The translations under genes were made by a program, and so were the position numbers. The notes under the pieces are model-generated. The model was given only the letters and a program-made list of their open reading frames with translations. It searched no databases and was not told where the DNA came from. Below are positions 26,413 through 39,537 of a DNA stretch of 64,000 bases, in pieces. Where the stretch lies: assembly GCF_050908995.1 (NCBI RefSeq), contig NC_135121.1, positions 9,176,001 through 9,240,000 on the forward strand, read 5' to 3'. The DNA is from Andrena cerasifolii (taxonomy: Eukaryota > Arthropoda > Insecta > Hymenoptera > Andrenidae). Each line of letters starts with the position of its first letter. Within the stretch, counting starts at the first letter, position 1.

Positions 26413-29362
26413 CTCTCCCCTGTTCCCAAACGAAAGTTTCCCAAATGAGAATATCTCAATCACGTCATTCGTATAATCCTCCTTATCTCATCCCCTTATC
26501 TCGCGCATCATCTAGTCCTCGTTCATGCTCTATTCCAAAGCCTTCCCGCTATCAGCTACTTCCGGTTTCCGTAAGAACTTTCCATCGCCATCGACGCAGT
26601 CAGTGGAAGACCAACACCCCGTCCAATTTGCATAAAACTCGCAGAAGATGCCTATCGACGTCGCGGCCGGGCTTACCTCGGTTTCGAGCGCACTGGGCGT
26701 GCTCTCCACGCCTCGAGCGCGCTGCCGGGCGCGCGCGCGCGCCCAAGATGGATGAGTCATTGAGCAGCAGCGTAGTTTTACCAGCGATTTATGAATGAAA
26801 ATCCACGCACGTGTCGCGTGCGCAGGTTGCCGTCGCGACACGCGAGATTGCTCGCCATTATTATTCGCGACGCCTCGTAAACATGTCGATTACGCGTTAC
26901 TCTCCCGTGAGACACCGCTACCAGGAAAAACGAACCGTCGAGTTTTACGCGCGTGCATAACTTCAGACTCGACGACCGTCACAACTAGATCCGCGGCTTG
27001 TTCCTTATTTGCCCCCCTCGCTTCCAGGAAACGCTGGATGCTCCGCGAATACCTAGAAATCCACATCCGGTGTCTTTGATGAAGTAACACTTTTTCTCCT
27101 TGTATTCTGACATTTCAGACGCCTCAAGTGGTTTCAATACGTAGGTGTGTAAATGCCGGTTAGATTAGGTAGCGATATCTACCCAAAGCTCCTACACGTG
27201 CCAAAGATCTTATTTTCTAATGCCATCGACAGTAATGGAGATCCCTGGTACGATCGTGAATAAGTCCGCCAACGAACGATTAATCGACCAGGTCTCGCGG
27301 TAAAGAGAAATCTGGAGAGTAGGGGAATCTAATCGACCCAACGCAGGATTATGCCCGTCGTATTTTTCCCCTCCCCCGGGGCGAAAGATAAAAAGGAATC
27401 GCGACGTTGCGAAAGCGCCTCTTAAAGCGCGGCTGCGCAGAAACGGTTTCACAATGGAGATTCGTAAGGGGCCGAATAATTGCGACTACGGTAGGCTAAT
27501 GCAGGCTGGTCGGGCCGCCTCGTACCGCGGGACTCGAGATTTTAGATTCTAGGACCTCGGAGCTGGCGGTTCTAGCGATCTAAAGCCTCGCGTCTACGAT
27601 TGTAAGATCCTTTTTTTTTTTGTTTTCCCCCGTCTCGCTTCTTTACGGCGGATAGCGAGCGCTGTTAATCCGGTGTGGTCGACCTCGAAAGGAGGTCGAT
27701 TCCACGGAAAGATATCTTGCGTACGAGTGACGTCAATACCTTAACACTTTCCCCTCGAGAATGCCTCGAACGGTGGAGCTCTATTGGGTCCCGCGCTTTC
27801 GTAGGATTCTACGCCTCGTGGCTCTTCTGACGTCCACTTCTGGGCTTTCCCCGCTCGCTCGATTGCGAGACTCGGCGATCGTGCGCATCATCGGGGTTCT
27901 CTTCGAGGATAAATCGATAAATTTCAAGAGACAGTAATTAACCAACGATCCGAGAATTTAAACCAATCGAGAGGGTATCTTCTTTGGCTGAAACTCTTTG
28001 GTAGTCTCCCTACTCGCAGCTCCTAATAGTACGCGCAATGTTTGAGTCAGCCATTAGCTTGATTTCGACGTTCCACATCCTCTTCCCGGGAAACCCGTGC
28101 TAGCGCTCGCGGAAGAAAAATGTCAGCGGATTCAGACGTAGATAGTGGACGACAGCCGTTTATCTAAATTATCGTTGCAAGCAGGGCGAGCTTCCTCCAT
28201 CCCAAGGACACGCGCCGATAATGTGCACATGCAACTCGCGCCTGGCACAGAGGCGTTTGTTTTCATTGTTACTGGTCGAAAGGACCGGGAAAGTCAATTT
28301 CAACGAGCTGTTCCTGTTCAAACACTTGCACTTGCGTCTTTTCGGCTGCCAATACTCCGGCCACTTAATTTCAACATCGATCGACGTAGGAGAACCCGAG
28401 GATCTCTGTCGCTAGTGTCAATGTTTTCGTGTCACGCGACGTCACGCTTGGAAAATATTTAACATTCTCCCATTCCACCGGTACCCTCCATCACCGCAGA
28501 TGGAAAGCGTCAGTCAGACAGCCACGGCGTTCAATGCGCACCGCCAGCGATCCTCCCGAGCATTTAGAATTGATTTCCAAAGGGGGTGGCTGTCGAGTAG
28601 GACGCGCCTTTCTCCGCGCGCCGGGGTTGCGTTCCTCGGCGCCAAGCTAGTCCTCGGTTGGTTCGAATTCAAAGAGGCATCTCGCCCTTCGTCCACTCCG
28701 AGATGTCATGATAAAGTGCTGCACCTATTCAGGGTGACGTTCGCCCCTATGAAAGGGGGACTGCTCGTTTAAGGAGGTCGTTTTTAAGGCCTCCGCTGAT
28801 ACGTGGGACGGAACGTATCCAGTTTCGTGAAACTGTTATTCGTGAGGGACCTAGGTGGCCCCGAGGTAGAACACAAAAGGTGCTTTCAACCGTGCCACCA
28901 TATTAAATGTAGTTCATTATAGTCCAATGCATTCGAAATTACGCTGTGGTCTAAACCACGCTGCTTCCCATTCGGAGAGGGACGGAAGCTGGGGATGATC
29001 GGGGTGTACAGCGTGTGTCGCGTGGGATCTTAATAACTCGCCGCTCGATCGAGAATTTCGATAACGTTCTGGAATGCACATTGTGCGCTGAATACAAAGG
29101 GAACGGAGTGGAATGCGACTGTTGAACGAGACCAAGTTAAGGTGAATGTCCCATTTAAGAGGTTACTCGTCAGAAAGAAGGTGTAAGAGATTTGTTTGCG
29201 ATCGAGATTTGCAGAGTAACTGATTAATTCTTTAATAATAAATCAACCGGTCGGAAACTATTTAAGAAAGATATTTCAAGATTGTTAACTACTAGTAATT
29301 TGTGATTAAATATAAATGCTTTAGATGTCCGTATTTCTGCTCACGAAAAATAACGATGTACG
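26413..29362. other. Presumed kay intron, mostly featureless
   Basis: A GC run of alternating G and C lies at about 26729-26742. Overlapping open frames (for example 26445-26798 plus, 28145-28462 plus) have no recognisable domains. CRE and AP-1 sites in this stretch are listed separately. Confidence 0.4.
26753..28049. promoter_or_regulatory. Intronic AP-1 and CRE sites
   Basis: Three consensus sites fall within 1.3 kb of the presumed kay intron: TGAGTCA at 26753-26759, TGACGTCA at 27728-27735 and TGAGTCA at 28043-28049. A 7-bp site occurs by chance roughly every 8 kb per strand-pair, so the cluster is suggestive, not decisive. It could be an autoregulatory enhancer. Confidence 0.3.
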
Positions 29363-29493
29363 TATTTACGTAAGGCCCAGGAGGGGGGGGGGGAGGGAGG
29401 TGGTATATAAAATCTTACGAATTCTTATACCGTGGGAGGGAAGGGGTAAGAAATCCCCAAAATTACCTTCACGTAATTTAAGCACGGCGCCCC
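29363..29493. mobile_element. PIF/Harbinger-like MITE, truncated copy 3
   Basis: The right-hand 130 bp of the family seen at 6326-6693: G-rich tract, CTTACGAATTCTTATAC, and the end CACGTAATTTAAGCACGGCG. The left part is missing. Confidence 0.6.
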
Positions 29494-30856
29494 TCTCGCT
29501 GTAATCTCAATAGCTCACCCTTGGTCCGAGTAAACACCTTGGTAGCGCGCAGCAATTTTTGCCCCCCTCCCATCGGGAGCATCGGAAAGCAAAAGGGAAC
29601 ATTTCGCTCCGGGGCGTTCAGGTTCGCGGAGTTAAGTGTCCCTTGGACTGTCCTTTTTACAAATTCCGTCGATCTTGCGGTTGGAGGAGAGATCACGAGG
29701 TATCGCGTGCGAGGCGCTGAAAAGTGTTGCGCGTAAAAGCGGCCACAGGTCGAGCCGGAGAAAGGAGAAAGAAAGAGGAAAGGGGGGGAGAGAGGAGGGC
29801 CGCGTGCGTGTGGAGGCCGCCCGCAGTCGCATTATGTACGCGATTATGTAGGTATTCTCATCCGAGTAGCAGCCGAAGTGCAACCAGTCGGAAATGCCTG
29901 CGCGGTTGCGTCACTGGCCAGGAATCCACGGACCGTTCTGCCCTCCAGAGCGATTTCTTTTACGCCCCGTGCACCGTCTCCGTCCCACGGCCCTCGTCCT
30001 TCGCGGCCCTACCTGTTACCATGCACGCGACACATCGTTTCTCGCTCCACGGAACATCGTCGCAGGGTAACCAAGTGGCTGGGGCGGAATTAGGTACCCC
30101 CCGCGGGGGATGTGAGTGTAGGTTTAAGGGGAGGTTCCGGTCTGAAAATCAATTTTTTTTTTATTTCATTTTTCGAAGGTTCAACCTTTTAGGAATATAT
30201 GTTTAAAAGCATGTTTTGAAATTCGTAAAATTTCCAAAGTTATAGGCACTTGAGTAGCGGCAAATGCATGGGTTACAACCGGCCACTTGCCGCTGACGTA
30301 AAACTTTAAACGCGGTTTTCTCGAAACAGTGTTCTCAAAACGGTGGGACCTGTATCTCCAAAAGTTGTTATCCGATTCGACTGAAACTTTTTTTTTTACT
30401 TTGCTTTTAACTCCAGCTCTGATTTTTCGGCGGAAGAATTTCGGTATGACCGACTTCCAAGCTTAGGTTTTTAAATTCTCGGCATCTCCTACAAAAAGGA
30501 AAGATAAAATATGTGGATCATATCAAATATTTAGCATTGTGCAACAATTTTGTACGAGATTTTAAGGTTTATTTTCGCTCAACAGCGCAAAGTTTGGAGA
30601 CCACAAAATTCACTTGGAAAAAAAAATTTTATTTGTGTAATTTTTTACTCTGACTGAAAAGTTACCATATGATTGAATTTGCTATTGTTTTTTTTTTCGT
30701 TTGATCTTGGACAAATTATTGCTATCGATCACAAAACACAATATGTTCTAATTACTTCTCAATAAAATAAAATAAAGTTTTTCCGAAAAGTGGGCAATGT
30801 CACCCCGGCGGGCAAAGTCACCCCAGTTTACGGTATACATACTTCTACCGGAGGGG
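29494..30856. other. Presumed kay intron, repeat-derived AT-rich part
   Basis: GC-rich to about 30120, then AT-rich with strings typical of the foldback elements elsewhere in the window (CCGATTCGACTGAAACTTTT near 30372, GGGCAAAGTCACCCCAG near 30816). I cannot define the ends of an element. Confidence 0.4.
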
Positions 30857-31541
30857 TTAAAATTACTTGTTTTTCAAATTAACAAGTTAGTTAAGAAAAG
30901 ATACTGCATTTTATTTCGTTTTTATATGTTTTCCTATTTTATGAACGAAAGTTGAATATAATCTGTATAATAATGACAACAATAATAATAATATAATAAC
31001 GATAGTAATTTTGAAAATAATTACGCATAAAATTCAGAGACATTTCTTACAAGTTCCAATTATTTTAGCAGAGCATGCACCACAGATTCGTTTATTACAT
31101 GTACCACAAATATTCTTAGTTTTATTATTAGTACAATATGCTATTTGACACCGTTTACGTTTCATCGCAATGTGTGTATGATAGAAGAATGAAAAAATTG
31201 AGCAAACATAATACACGCATCTTATGGCACTTTTTGTACAACGCATATGTATGAAAATATATTTAGTTTTCTAAAAATGTATTTCAACTATACAAAAATT
31301 ATACGAGAAACTTCTGAAACTAAAAATTTACCTGCGTTCCGTGAGGGGCTCTAAATGACCCATCTCGGTATATGTAAGTATACTACATATAAATTTCAAA
31401 GAAAAAACAAACGAAGATCAAAACAATTTTACGGAATTAATTATTTCAATTTTTTAGAGAAGGTCATACAAGATTTTAGAAAACAAAATGTACTGGATAT
31501 GAGTAATGATTAGAAGGAATAGCCAAACAAGTAATTTTTAA
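30857..31541 (-). mobile_element. Internally deleted piggyBac-like element
   Basis: Both ends are TTAA (30857-30860 and 31538-31541), the piggyBac target site. The inner termini are inverse: AATTACTTGTTT at the left and AAACAAGTAATT at the right. The minus strand carries the cysteine-rich tail of a transposase (separate entry), while the catalytic domain is absent. The 685-bp length is about a quarter of an autonomous element. It looks like a non-autonomous deletion derivative. Confidence 0.75.
31034..31246 (-). pseudogene. piggyBac transposase C-terminal cysteine-rich domain, fragment
   Basis: The 70-codon frame ends with a run of paired cysteines: C-x4-C, then CGTC, CGAC and CKKC before the stop. 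PiggyBac transposases end in a cross-brace zinc-binding domain of this kind, which binds the terminal repeats. The stop lies about 175 bp from the left end of the element, the expected position for a transposase read on the minus strand. The upstream catalytic region with its aspartates is missing, so no active enzyme is made. Confidence 0.65.
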
Positions 31542-32324
31542 CCACCCTTGGTGGCTCTGATGTTGAATGAGAGGTACGTACACTTGGACTGATCTATGGG
31601 TGGGTTGGATTTTTCAAGGTCCACTGTTGGCTCGCACTGTGCAGCAGAAAAGTGGAAGTTACGATCAAAGTGGATCGAATGCTCCGAGATCCGATTACCC
31701 AAGACTCGGGTTGCAAACGGAATGCATTACACTCGAGCAACCTTGTAGTTATCGAGCGATATATCGCGTGCCGGCCAGCCACAGTTCTGCCGAATCATTG
31801 AAATTGTGACTTAACCACCGTGTTAGGGGACCTAATCACGTCGTCCAAAAACCGCCTCTTAACGATGAATCAACCGGGCCGGGGAGCACGGACAAACGCG
31901 GCCGTTAATTCACTTCCCGCAAACATGATACGACGCCGATTCGAAAGAGAGCTAATTTCAGTAGCGTCGAATAAAAGAAATCAATTATCGCTCCGCCTAC
32001 CGAGCGCGGTCTCGCGGTTACGCAACAGTTCTCGAAGACGATTAATATAATCCCGGTGTTTTCTGCTCGATGTGGCAATTACGCATCTCGCAGCATGCAT
32101 CGATAAATCCGAGTTTAATCGATCATCTTGGGTGAGAAGCAGGCGATTAAACACCCTCGAGACTAGTTTCGTAAGAGCTCTAATCACGCGTCACGAAACA
32201 TTGATTATAATAATAATAATAATATTTATTTACGGCTACTACCCTTTGGCACAAACATGAGTAATATAATGTGGAATTAATTATTGATAACTTATATAGT
32301 AAGTAGGTAAAAGGTCGTCTACTA
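31542..32324. other. Presumed kay intron with (TAA)n
   Basis: A short (TAA)n run lies at about 32207-32227. Nothing else is recognised. Confidence 0.4.
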
Positions 32325-32815
32325 ACAAGGGGAGGACACCGTGTGGTAGACATCGATTTTGATGAGCCTTGGCACGATGGATCTATGTCGAAAATAAGTA
32401 AATAGGTGTCCGAGCGTTTCTGTCAAAGGGCCTTAACAATAGAGATATTTACAGGGAAATTATTAACAATTTCATAGTGGCCGTGAGGTTTTAGTGGGTA
32501 AAAGTCCCACAACTACCCTGCCGCCCGCGGGGAATTCCCTTCTAGCGACGTCAGGATGTCTTTTCATGATATCTTCACGTTAAAAAAATTTTTTTTTTAT
32601 AAATTATTTTTCTTTAACTTGGGGTAATCTTCAAAAGGCACCCCGACTCCTCCAGAGGGGAATCCCCGCCAGGGCGCCAGGGTAGTTGTGGGATTTTTAC
32701 CCACTAAAGTCCCACGGCAACTATGAAATTTTTAATAATTTCCATGTAAATATCTCTATTATTAAGGCCCATTGGCAGAAACGCTCGGACACCTATTTAC
32801 TTATTTTCCCCTTGT
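32325..32815. mobile_element. Foldback element with ACAAGGGGA ends
   Basis: The 491-bp element begins ACAAGGGGAGGACACC and ends TTTTCCCCTTGT. The arms of about 140 bp (from 32393, and back from 32800) are inverse and include AAATAAGTAAATAGGTGTCC and GTCCCACAACTACCCT. The termini match those of the elements at 40805, 47510 and 54540. Confidence 0.75.
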
Positions 32816-34951
32816 AAGTTAGTTAGATGTATATAATTCTTTAGCACCTTACAAATGAATACCAAATCGCACATAAATCTGCGTTGCTCAAGGAGCACAC
32901 AGAACCCGAAATTGCCAAGGTGGAGCAGCCTGTTTTCTTCCCAAATCTCCGATATCCGTCGGGAGGAGGACAGACTCGCTAGCGGAGTGCAGTAACTTTC
33001 TCATGGGAAACAGAGAGCAGCAAAACTCGGGCAATGCTCGAATTTCCCCGTGAACCAGATCAAGAGAAGCTCCAGCCTCGCGCTTCTTTATTAATAATCG
33101 GCGATAGCACTGACCTACAATGATCTGTCGAAACGGAGCCTTGGCGGGCCAACAGATAGGCTTTGGTAGCGGCGTGAACGGGGACAGGGTCGTGACGTGC
33201 AGGGAATTTCCGAAATCACACGGATGGAAGCCCGTTGTCCGGCTTCGTGTCGTTCACCTCTGCGAGTCGTCGGCGGCCGAAGGAGCATTCGGCAGGCAGC
33301 CTCCCTCCATCTTGGAGATTCTGTGCGTTCTCCGAGTTGGGTGCTAAAAACGGTCAGCTGAAGGCACTCTGTCCCTATCTCCGTCTCTTTATCGGCCACT
33401 GACAGACGAGTTTCGAGTGGTTGAGCCCGCGTTATGAGCTTGACGTATGGTGTCTGCCGCGAGGGCAGGCAGATATCCCTGAGAAACGCGTCGCACGCTC
33501 CCTCCTGCGCTTCGTTCGCGTACGCCTCTGGTCACGCTCCAGTCGGCCAGGCAAAACGACCGAGACACGACGGCCTTCCGCGGGAAAAATTGGGCCGCCG
33601 CGATTAGGGACGATGGATCGTTTTCGAAGACAGCGGGGCGGTTGGGAGTCGCGTTTGTTTGTGAAAGCGGGCGGCGGAGAGAGGCTCTGTTTAGTTCGCA
33701 GAGGAGACGGCGTGCGACCAACAACGGAGCACTGTTCTCAATGGTAATCGTTAATCGAGGCTCAGGGAAGGCCAGACTTCAATTAAGAGCCCTAGATGCG
33801 GTCTGAAGAGGCTGCTGCGTCGGGACGGTTTAAATGGGACCTGAAAGAGGAGTAACAGTTTACAGGGCGACTCTAGTTCACGTTGATCCCTTTCACGGTT
33901 TACGACGCCTCCTTTTTATACCCGCCTGTGTACCGGTGGGAATAGTCGATGCATTGTGCGCTTAACTATCGGCTGGATAAGTTACTGGAGTTAGCGCGAA
34001 GCTTGTTGGAGAGAAGCGAACGAGTTGGAGAATAGAAAGGAGGAAAGTGGCGATTGAATTTCTTAAGGAATTTCAGAAGAATCGATCAATCATCGAGCAT
34101 GTGTTGCGCGAGCTTTAAGATTCCTCGGAAATCATCGGCACGGCAATTTCGTACTCGGTATCTCGGACGATGAGTTCCGAGGGCCCTGATATCGAAGTAA
34201 CGGCTCACCAGTCAATGGAATCGAGGTAAAAAATTCATCGGATCGCTGGAGCTCGAAGTAATTAGCTTGCGATGAGACGGAAGTGGGGAATCGGCGTGAC
34301 GCAACGCGTGCCCGATTTCGAATTTCCTGGTACCGATGATTCGGCGGCTCGCGGTGTCCAATCCGGTGACTCATTCTCGGTTGGCGCCTAACGATCAGAT
34401 GCCGCAGGATACGCGAGACAAGCCTGCGCGCTACTAACGCTTTGCCGTGTACGCACCCGCGCGAATCTTTTTCTCTTCTTTCTCGGTTACCAATGCCATT
34501 GGATCGTATGGAATCTCGCGATAACAGTCCCCGGCGAGCCAAACACAACGCGATACCACCGCGTTCCTTTTGTCTATTTCGTAAAAATCGGCGCGCTGCC
34601 GCGCTCGATACTTCCGCACTCGATAAGCACGTCAGTAGATAATCTCCTGGCAGAGCGCGGTATTTATACCGCGTGAAATAATTAAAGATAGCAGCCTCTT
34701 TTAATATCCTATTATTCCAGCGAATGTTTCGTCGAATAATAATAATGCGTCTATTATTACACCATCGATTGTGGTGCAATGGGCGAGAGTCAGCAAGATG
34801 CTGTTTTTAAAATCTCACCCTGAAATAGATTAACTTAATCTACTGTGATTAGTCTCCGAATAAGTGCCCTCGCCTCCGTTGATACCTATATCGTGCACGC
34901 CAATTGTTCGACTACTCGCGTTGTTCGTCTTGCATTTCCAGGGCTAGGTAT
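32816..34951. other. Presumed kay intron, no gene recognised
   Basis: GC-rich stretches give long overlapping frames on both strands, the longest 215 codons (34132-34779, minus) with an isoleucine/arginine-rich start. I recognise no domain and see no splice structure. Confidence 0.4.
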
Positions 34952-35916
34952 TAGGGCTGCTCGAGTAATCGAATATTCGAGTGGCTTGAAATTCGGACCC
35001 AGCCGAGCAGTCCGAGTATGTCAAGTAGTTTGAAGCTTGAATGTTTCGAATATTTTAGAATACATATGTTTATCTACTGGATAATGGTTCGTAATTTGAG
35101 TAATTAAAATGTTAATTTATTTAGTTATTTATTTATTTATTTATTTAATAAACGGGGATTCCCATGGTATACAAAACAAAAACTAGTGCAATGTACAGAG
35201 TCTGATCCATAACTTAAGCAATAATAAATAGATAAGTGAGCATAAATATTTATACATAAGGATATACTAAATACCACCGCGTAGGTTATTAACACGCCTA
35301 TATAGTAGCATTCTGAATGAATAAAGGGAGCCCATGAAGGGGTCTAAAAACTGCAAATGAAAATATTCTCTAACTGTTGAAAATAATTTTTCGCGTATGT
35401 ATGATTTAATAATATTTCTTAAGAAAGAACTATTCGACATACCCGGACTCTCGGTTGTTTCGGCCTGCAATTTTTTTAATTTTCGGGTTCGGGATTGTCC
35501 CTTGTCAGTTCTCTTCGAGCCGCTCGAAAAAAATCGAGTTCTCGGTTTTCTTTGAGTCGCTCGAAAAAAGTCGAGTTCTCGGTTTTCTTCGAGCTAGGGT
35601 AGGTGTACTGTTTGTGGCCATTGCACTGTTTTTGGCCATGTGCATAATTATCTTATTTTTAAACTGCTTGCAGATCATTATTATGTGGAGAAAATTTCAC
35701 ATCATAAATATTTTGTTTGGTATACCGCCAGAAATATAAGGTTACATTTATTGCTTACACGGAAAAATATTATATTTCTTAAGAAGTGGCCAAAACTGGT
35801 ACAATACCTTAAAGTGGCCACAAATGATACATCTACCCTACTCGGTTCTTTCGAGCCGCTCGCTTTTTTCGAGTACTCGGCTCGGCTCGCTTTTTCCGAG
35901 TACTCGAACAGCTCTA
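34952..35916. mobile_element. hAT-like element, 965 bp, with 8-bp target duplication
   Basis: The ends TAGGGCTGCTCGAGTAATCG and (inverse) CGAGTACTCGAACAGCTCTA are flanked on both sides by CTAGGTAT (34944-34951 and 35917-35924). The interior contains a (TTTA)n array (about 35115-35150), a solo end of the ACAAGGG foldback family (about 35470-35505) and a nested TA-flanked element (35597-35838). No transposase is visible, so it is non-autonomous or decayed. Confidence 0.85.
35597..35838. mobile_element. Nested Tc1/mariner-type MITE
   Basis: GGGTAGGTGTACTGTTTGTG at the left is mirrored by CACAAATGATACATCTACCC at the right, and TA flanks both ends (35595-35596 and 35839-35840). The 242-bp interior is AT-rich and non-coding. 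It inserted into the hAT-like element. Confidence 0.7.
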
Positions 35917-35921
35917 CTAGG

Positions 35922-36011
35922 TATAGAAAAGATTTTTCATAGAAAAGATCTTTCATAGAAAAGATTTTTCATAGAAAAGATTTTTCATACAAAATTTTTT
36001 TTATAGAAAAG
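35922..36011. repeat. Minisatellite of ATAGAAAAGATTTTTC units
   Basis: About five tandem units of roughly 16-19 bp start in the right target duplication of the hAT-like element and become degenerate near 36000. It probably arose by slippage after the insertion. Confidence 0.75.
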
Positions 36012-39000
36012 TGTGATTGACCTGAAGAGGAGATCGTTGTGCCTTCACCAGAAAAACCTATACCCGCGCAGTACTCGGAAGTGCCAAACATTCCATCGCG
36101 GTTTCCTTTCCGCGAACGGCCGAAAAGGAATGCCCGAACCCCCCGATGCCGTCCGACGCGAAGAGGAGATCTCCGTTCGATCCCGTTCCTCGACTGGTCG
36201 AAAGTGGCCTTTCCGCGTGTTTCTCGATGCCCGAATGAAGTCATCTCTTATCCCGGGGCTAATGCAACCTTCCCCCGTGCCTGATCTTTTTCTGCTTCGC
36301 CGTTTAATCCGTGGAGGATTCTCCTTCGTGTCGCTCTCGCGCCGCGGCCGAGTCCTCTCGAGAAAGGAGGCGAGCGCGGCCGAAGATAGCCGAGGCTGCG
36401 AGGCCGAGAGCCGACGAGCGCGACCATGTGGTGATAGCGCGATGACAGAAGCACTGTCAGTGTCACTACGGCTGCCGTCGAGCGCGGTCGTTCGTCGAGG
36501 CATTCTTTTTTTTCCACTGATCTTTCTCACTCGAATCTTCGGCTGGACGCACGCTTCTTTCCTCGTCCCACGAGAAACCCGACACCGATTCTCCGTGCTA
36601 GCGATCGTTTCGCGAGACACACGGCCGACAGGGGTACCACGCGAACGGAATTACCGCCTTAGATTAGATCGACCGCCACCGGGGGGCACGGTCGATAGTT
36701 TTTTTTTTTTTTTTTTCGTGAACAGGCACGAGGTCGCGGGGCAACGGTCCGAGGTGAGTCCAGGCGTTAAAATCATTTCCATTTTTGGTGCGTGCGAACG
36801 GACGGCGGCAGAAAAGGCGCCTTTTACAATCGGCAACGCTCCGCAGCGGCTATTATTATCACGATCCTGAACGAAATTAGCATGCTCGCCGCGTTTGTAT
36901 ACTCGTTGATAAACATGCCCGTGGGTAAACAGCGGGAGGCGGAAAACAAAGTCGCGAACGGTGGGTGGATGCTTGTGTACCATGCGCCTCGAACAATACC
37001 AGTGGCTGTATTTTTTTTCTTTCCGTTCCTAGCACGGCCCTTATCTTGTTCTCGGCCCGATAGGCGATGCCCGTGCTTTTTGTTTTCTTTCGCCGCTCGC
37101 ACTTTAGACCCGTCACAGTTGCCTTCGTACACACGTGCTTCTCTTCCCACGTATTAGCCGCGCGTACATGTACGCGGTACGCGAGCAGTTACAAATCGAC
37201 CGACCGGAATCGGTTAGCCGCCGGGCGAGGCTTCGAGCCTTCGGGTCGATAATATTGGTAGGAGCGCCACACGCTTCCCTCTGCTAATTCGCCAGATAAA
37301 GTGTAAAGGCATTCAAAGTTCACTCTTATCGCTTCTACTTTCATTTGCCGATTGCGACAAAGTATAATAAAGCTGATTATTATAATGACATAGTTTTGGA
37401 GCCTGCGGCACAGTGCAAGCGTAGTTAGCCAGTAGCGACGGTGGCATTGGTGGACGCTATAGATTATCTATACTCGACGACTACATGTACCGTATCGGCA
37501 CCACCTACCACAGCCATACCGTTCGTCGTACATGCCGAACAGAAACCCATTTGTAGATGCATATTTTTCGACGGATCACGCCTACAAACGGTGTGATAGA
37601 CGCGAGTACCGGCCGCCCTACATATCGCTATCTTTTCGATAGGAACACCACCGGGTATCGCATGTAAAATGAACTTGCCCGTTACGTAATTGGCGCGGCT
37701 CTCCTCGCATGTCCCGTTCGCGTGCTACTGGCGAAAAGCGTAACAAACGGGGAAAGTCGTGTGCGCGGACGAGCGCGCCCGCGTGTTATCGTGTTTACAT
37801 TCTTTGTTCTTTGTCCGCGGCCGGGTGCATCGGCGTGTTTGCGCCGGATCGCGCTTCCCAGCTCGCTCCAACCTTCGCGCGCTCACCGGCTTGGGAATAT
37901 ATTTCGTACCCGAACCGAACGAGCAAACAAACTTCTCTCTTTTTTTTTCACGAGCTTTTTCCCATTAGCCCGCCCCCCCCCCCCCTTATTCTCATCGACG
38001 GAACTTTCCATTGCGTTTAACGCGATGCCTCCGATGCGTGTAACTTTTTATGACCGTGTAATTGCGTTATCGGGCGCAAGCGTTGCATGTGGATCGGGCG
38101 TCGCTGGCTGAAAAGATGATGCAATCCGCGATCGGAAGCTCTAATGAAACGCGAATGATTCTTTTCAGAAATTGCAGTACGCCAGCGATTGCTCCGGCGG
38201 GGCGGTTTAGTTAATTGTAACATAGGTATTTCTGTCTTCTTCGAAAATCGTCGATTTTACACGAATGCATAGTCCACGTTGGTCGACCTGCGCTGCAAGG
38301 AAGATAACTATGTTCTTCCTCGAGATGTGTCCACGTGAACCGCGCATAGTATTACTATTGTTTTCCTATCGAGTCCGCGGATGAAAAACGGCGAAGTGAG
38401 CGGAATAAATGATTACGAAATTATTCCGCTATTAAGTTTTCCGCTTCTAAAGAGGATCGAACAAAGAGGATTATAATTCGAGGCGAGTCTCCTCGAGCCG
38501 AGTTTCCTAACCTCTTTGCGGCATTAATCTTCTCTCAATATTCTCGACTCGTTCCCTTAGACTTTACATTTTTTACGCTCGCGTAGGACTGAAGCCAGCT
38601 TTTAAATGCTTTATTTAAAAATCGTCTATACCACAAGAGCGAAGGCCGGCCAGATAAGAGCTTGGGTTAGAAATCAGGCGGCATTTTTATGGTCGACGAG
38701 ACACGCGCCATTTTTCGTCCTTCCGTTCAGAGAAACACGCTTCCTTTGTTATCCAAGGCCTGTTGTCGGCCGGTCGCAGTCGTCGCGCGCAGCCCGTCTT
38801 TTTTTTTTTTTTTCGTTTCGTATCGCGATAGCGCTCTCGGTTCGGCCGGCGACGACGTAATTGCGTTATTATTTACCGCGCGTAATAGCAACCGTCCGCG
38901 CAACCGCCGCGCTGAAAGAGAGAACGCGCCCGGAGCCGAGCCGCCGGCGCGAACCGTGCGACCGTCAGCCAGCCCATCGTCGTGGAAATGAAAACGAGAT

Positions 39001-39174
39001 TAGGAATTGGAACGCGGTCTCGATCGTATTGCGAGCGCCACACGCGACACTCGGCTATTCGCTGTGCGGGATAATTGCATCCTCCTTGTCGCGTTCGATC
39101 CGCCTTGTGCTCTATTCCATCTACGCGCGTCTCTGCGCCGCCTGGTGCCGATTGGCTTCGCCCAGCTCTCTGTA
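36012..39174. other. Presumed kay intron, no gene supported
   Basis: This includes a 285-codon plus-strand frame (36013-36870) with large frames on the opposite strand (191 and 110 codons), a sign of stop-poor GC-rich DNA. It has no recognisable domain. Poly-T runs lie near 36699-36716 and 38800-38815, and a C-run at 37969-37985. Confidence 0.4.
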
Positions 39175-39537
39175 CAGTGGCGGATTTAACAGGGCGGCCT
39201 ATGAGCAGTTGCCACCTGGGCCCCTGCTCGAAAGGTCCCACCAAGGTCCCATCCTTTTAAAGAAAAATATGATTTTATCCAAACTATATTTTTATTCTGT
39301 ATTATTACACTGATCCCGCTTTCAGTAAACTACCGCTGTAGTTTACCGAAAAATGGGCCCCTGCTCAGAGGGCCCCCATAGGGCCCTGTCTTAAAAAATA
39401 AATTATCAGTTTATCCAAGCACTTTCTTTTCCTATACTTTTCTGTACATCCCTTTTAGTAAACTACCTCTTCATTTTCCCGAAAAATGGGCCCCTCCAGG
39501 TTTACCACCTGGGCCTTATTTCTTAAATCCGTCACTG
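39175..39537. mobile_element. hAT-like MITE related to 13629-13888, with internal duplication
   Basis: Starts CAGTGGCGGATTTAAC and ends TTAAATCCGTCACTG. The internal segment with GGGCCCCTGCT and AGTAAACTACC occurs twice, making the element 363 bp. The flanking 8 bp do not match, so the target duplication has decayed or an end was rearranged. Confidence 0.7.
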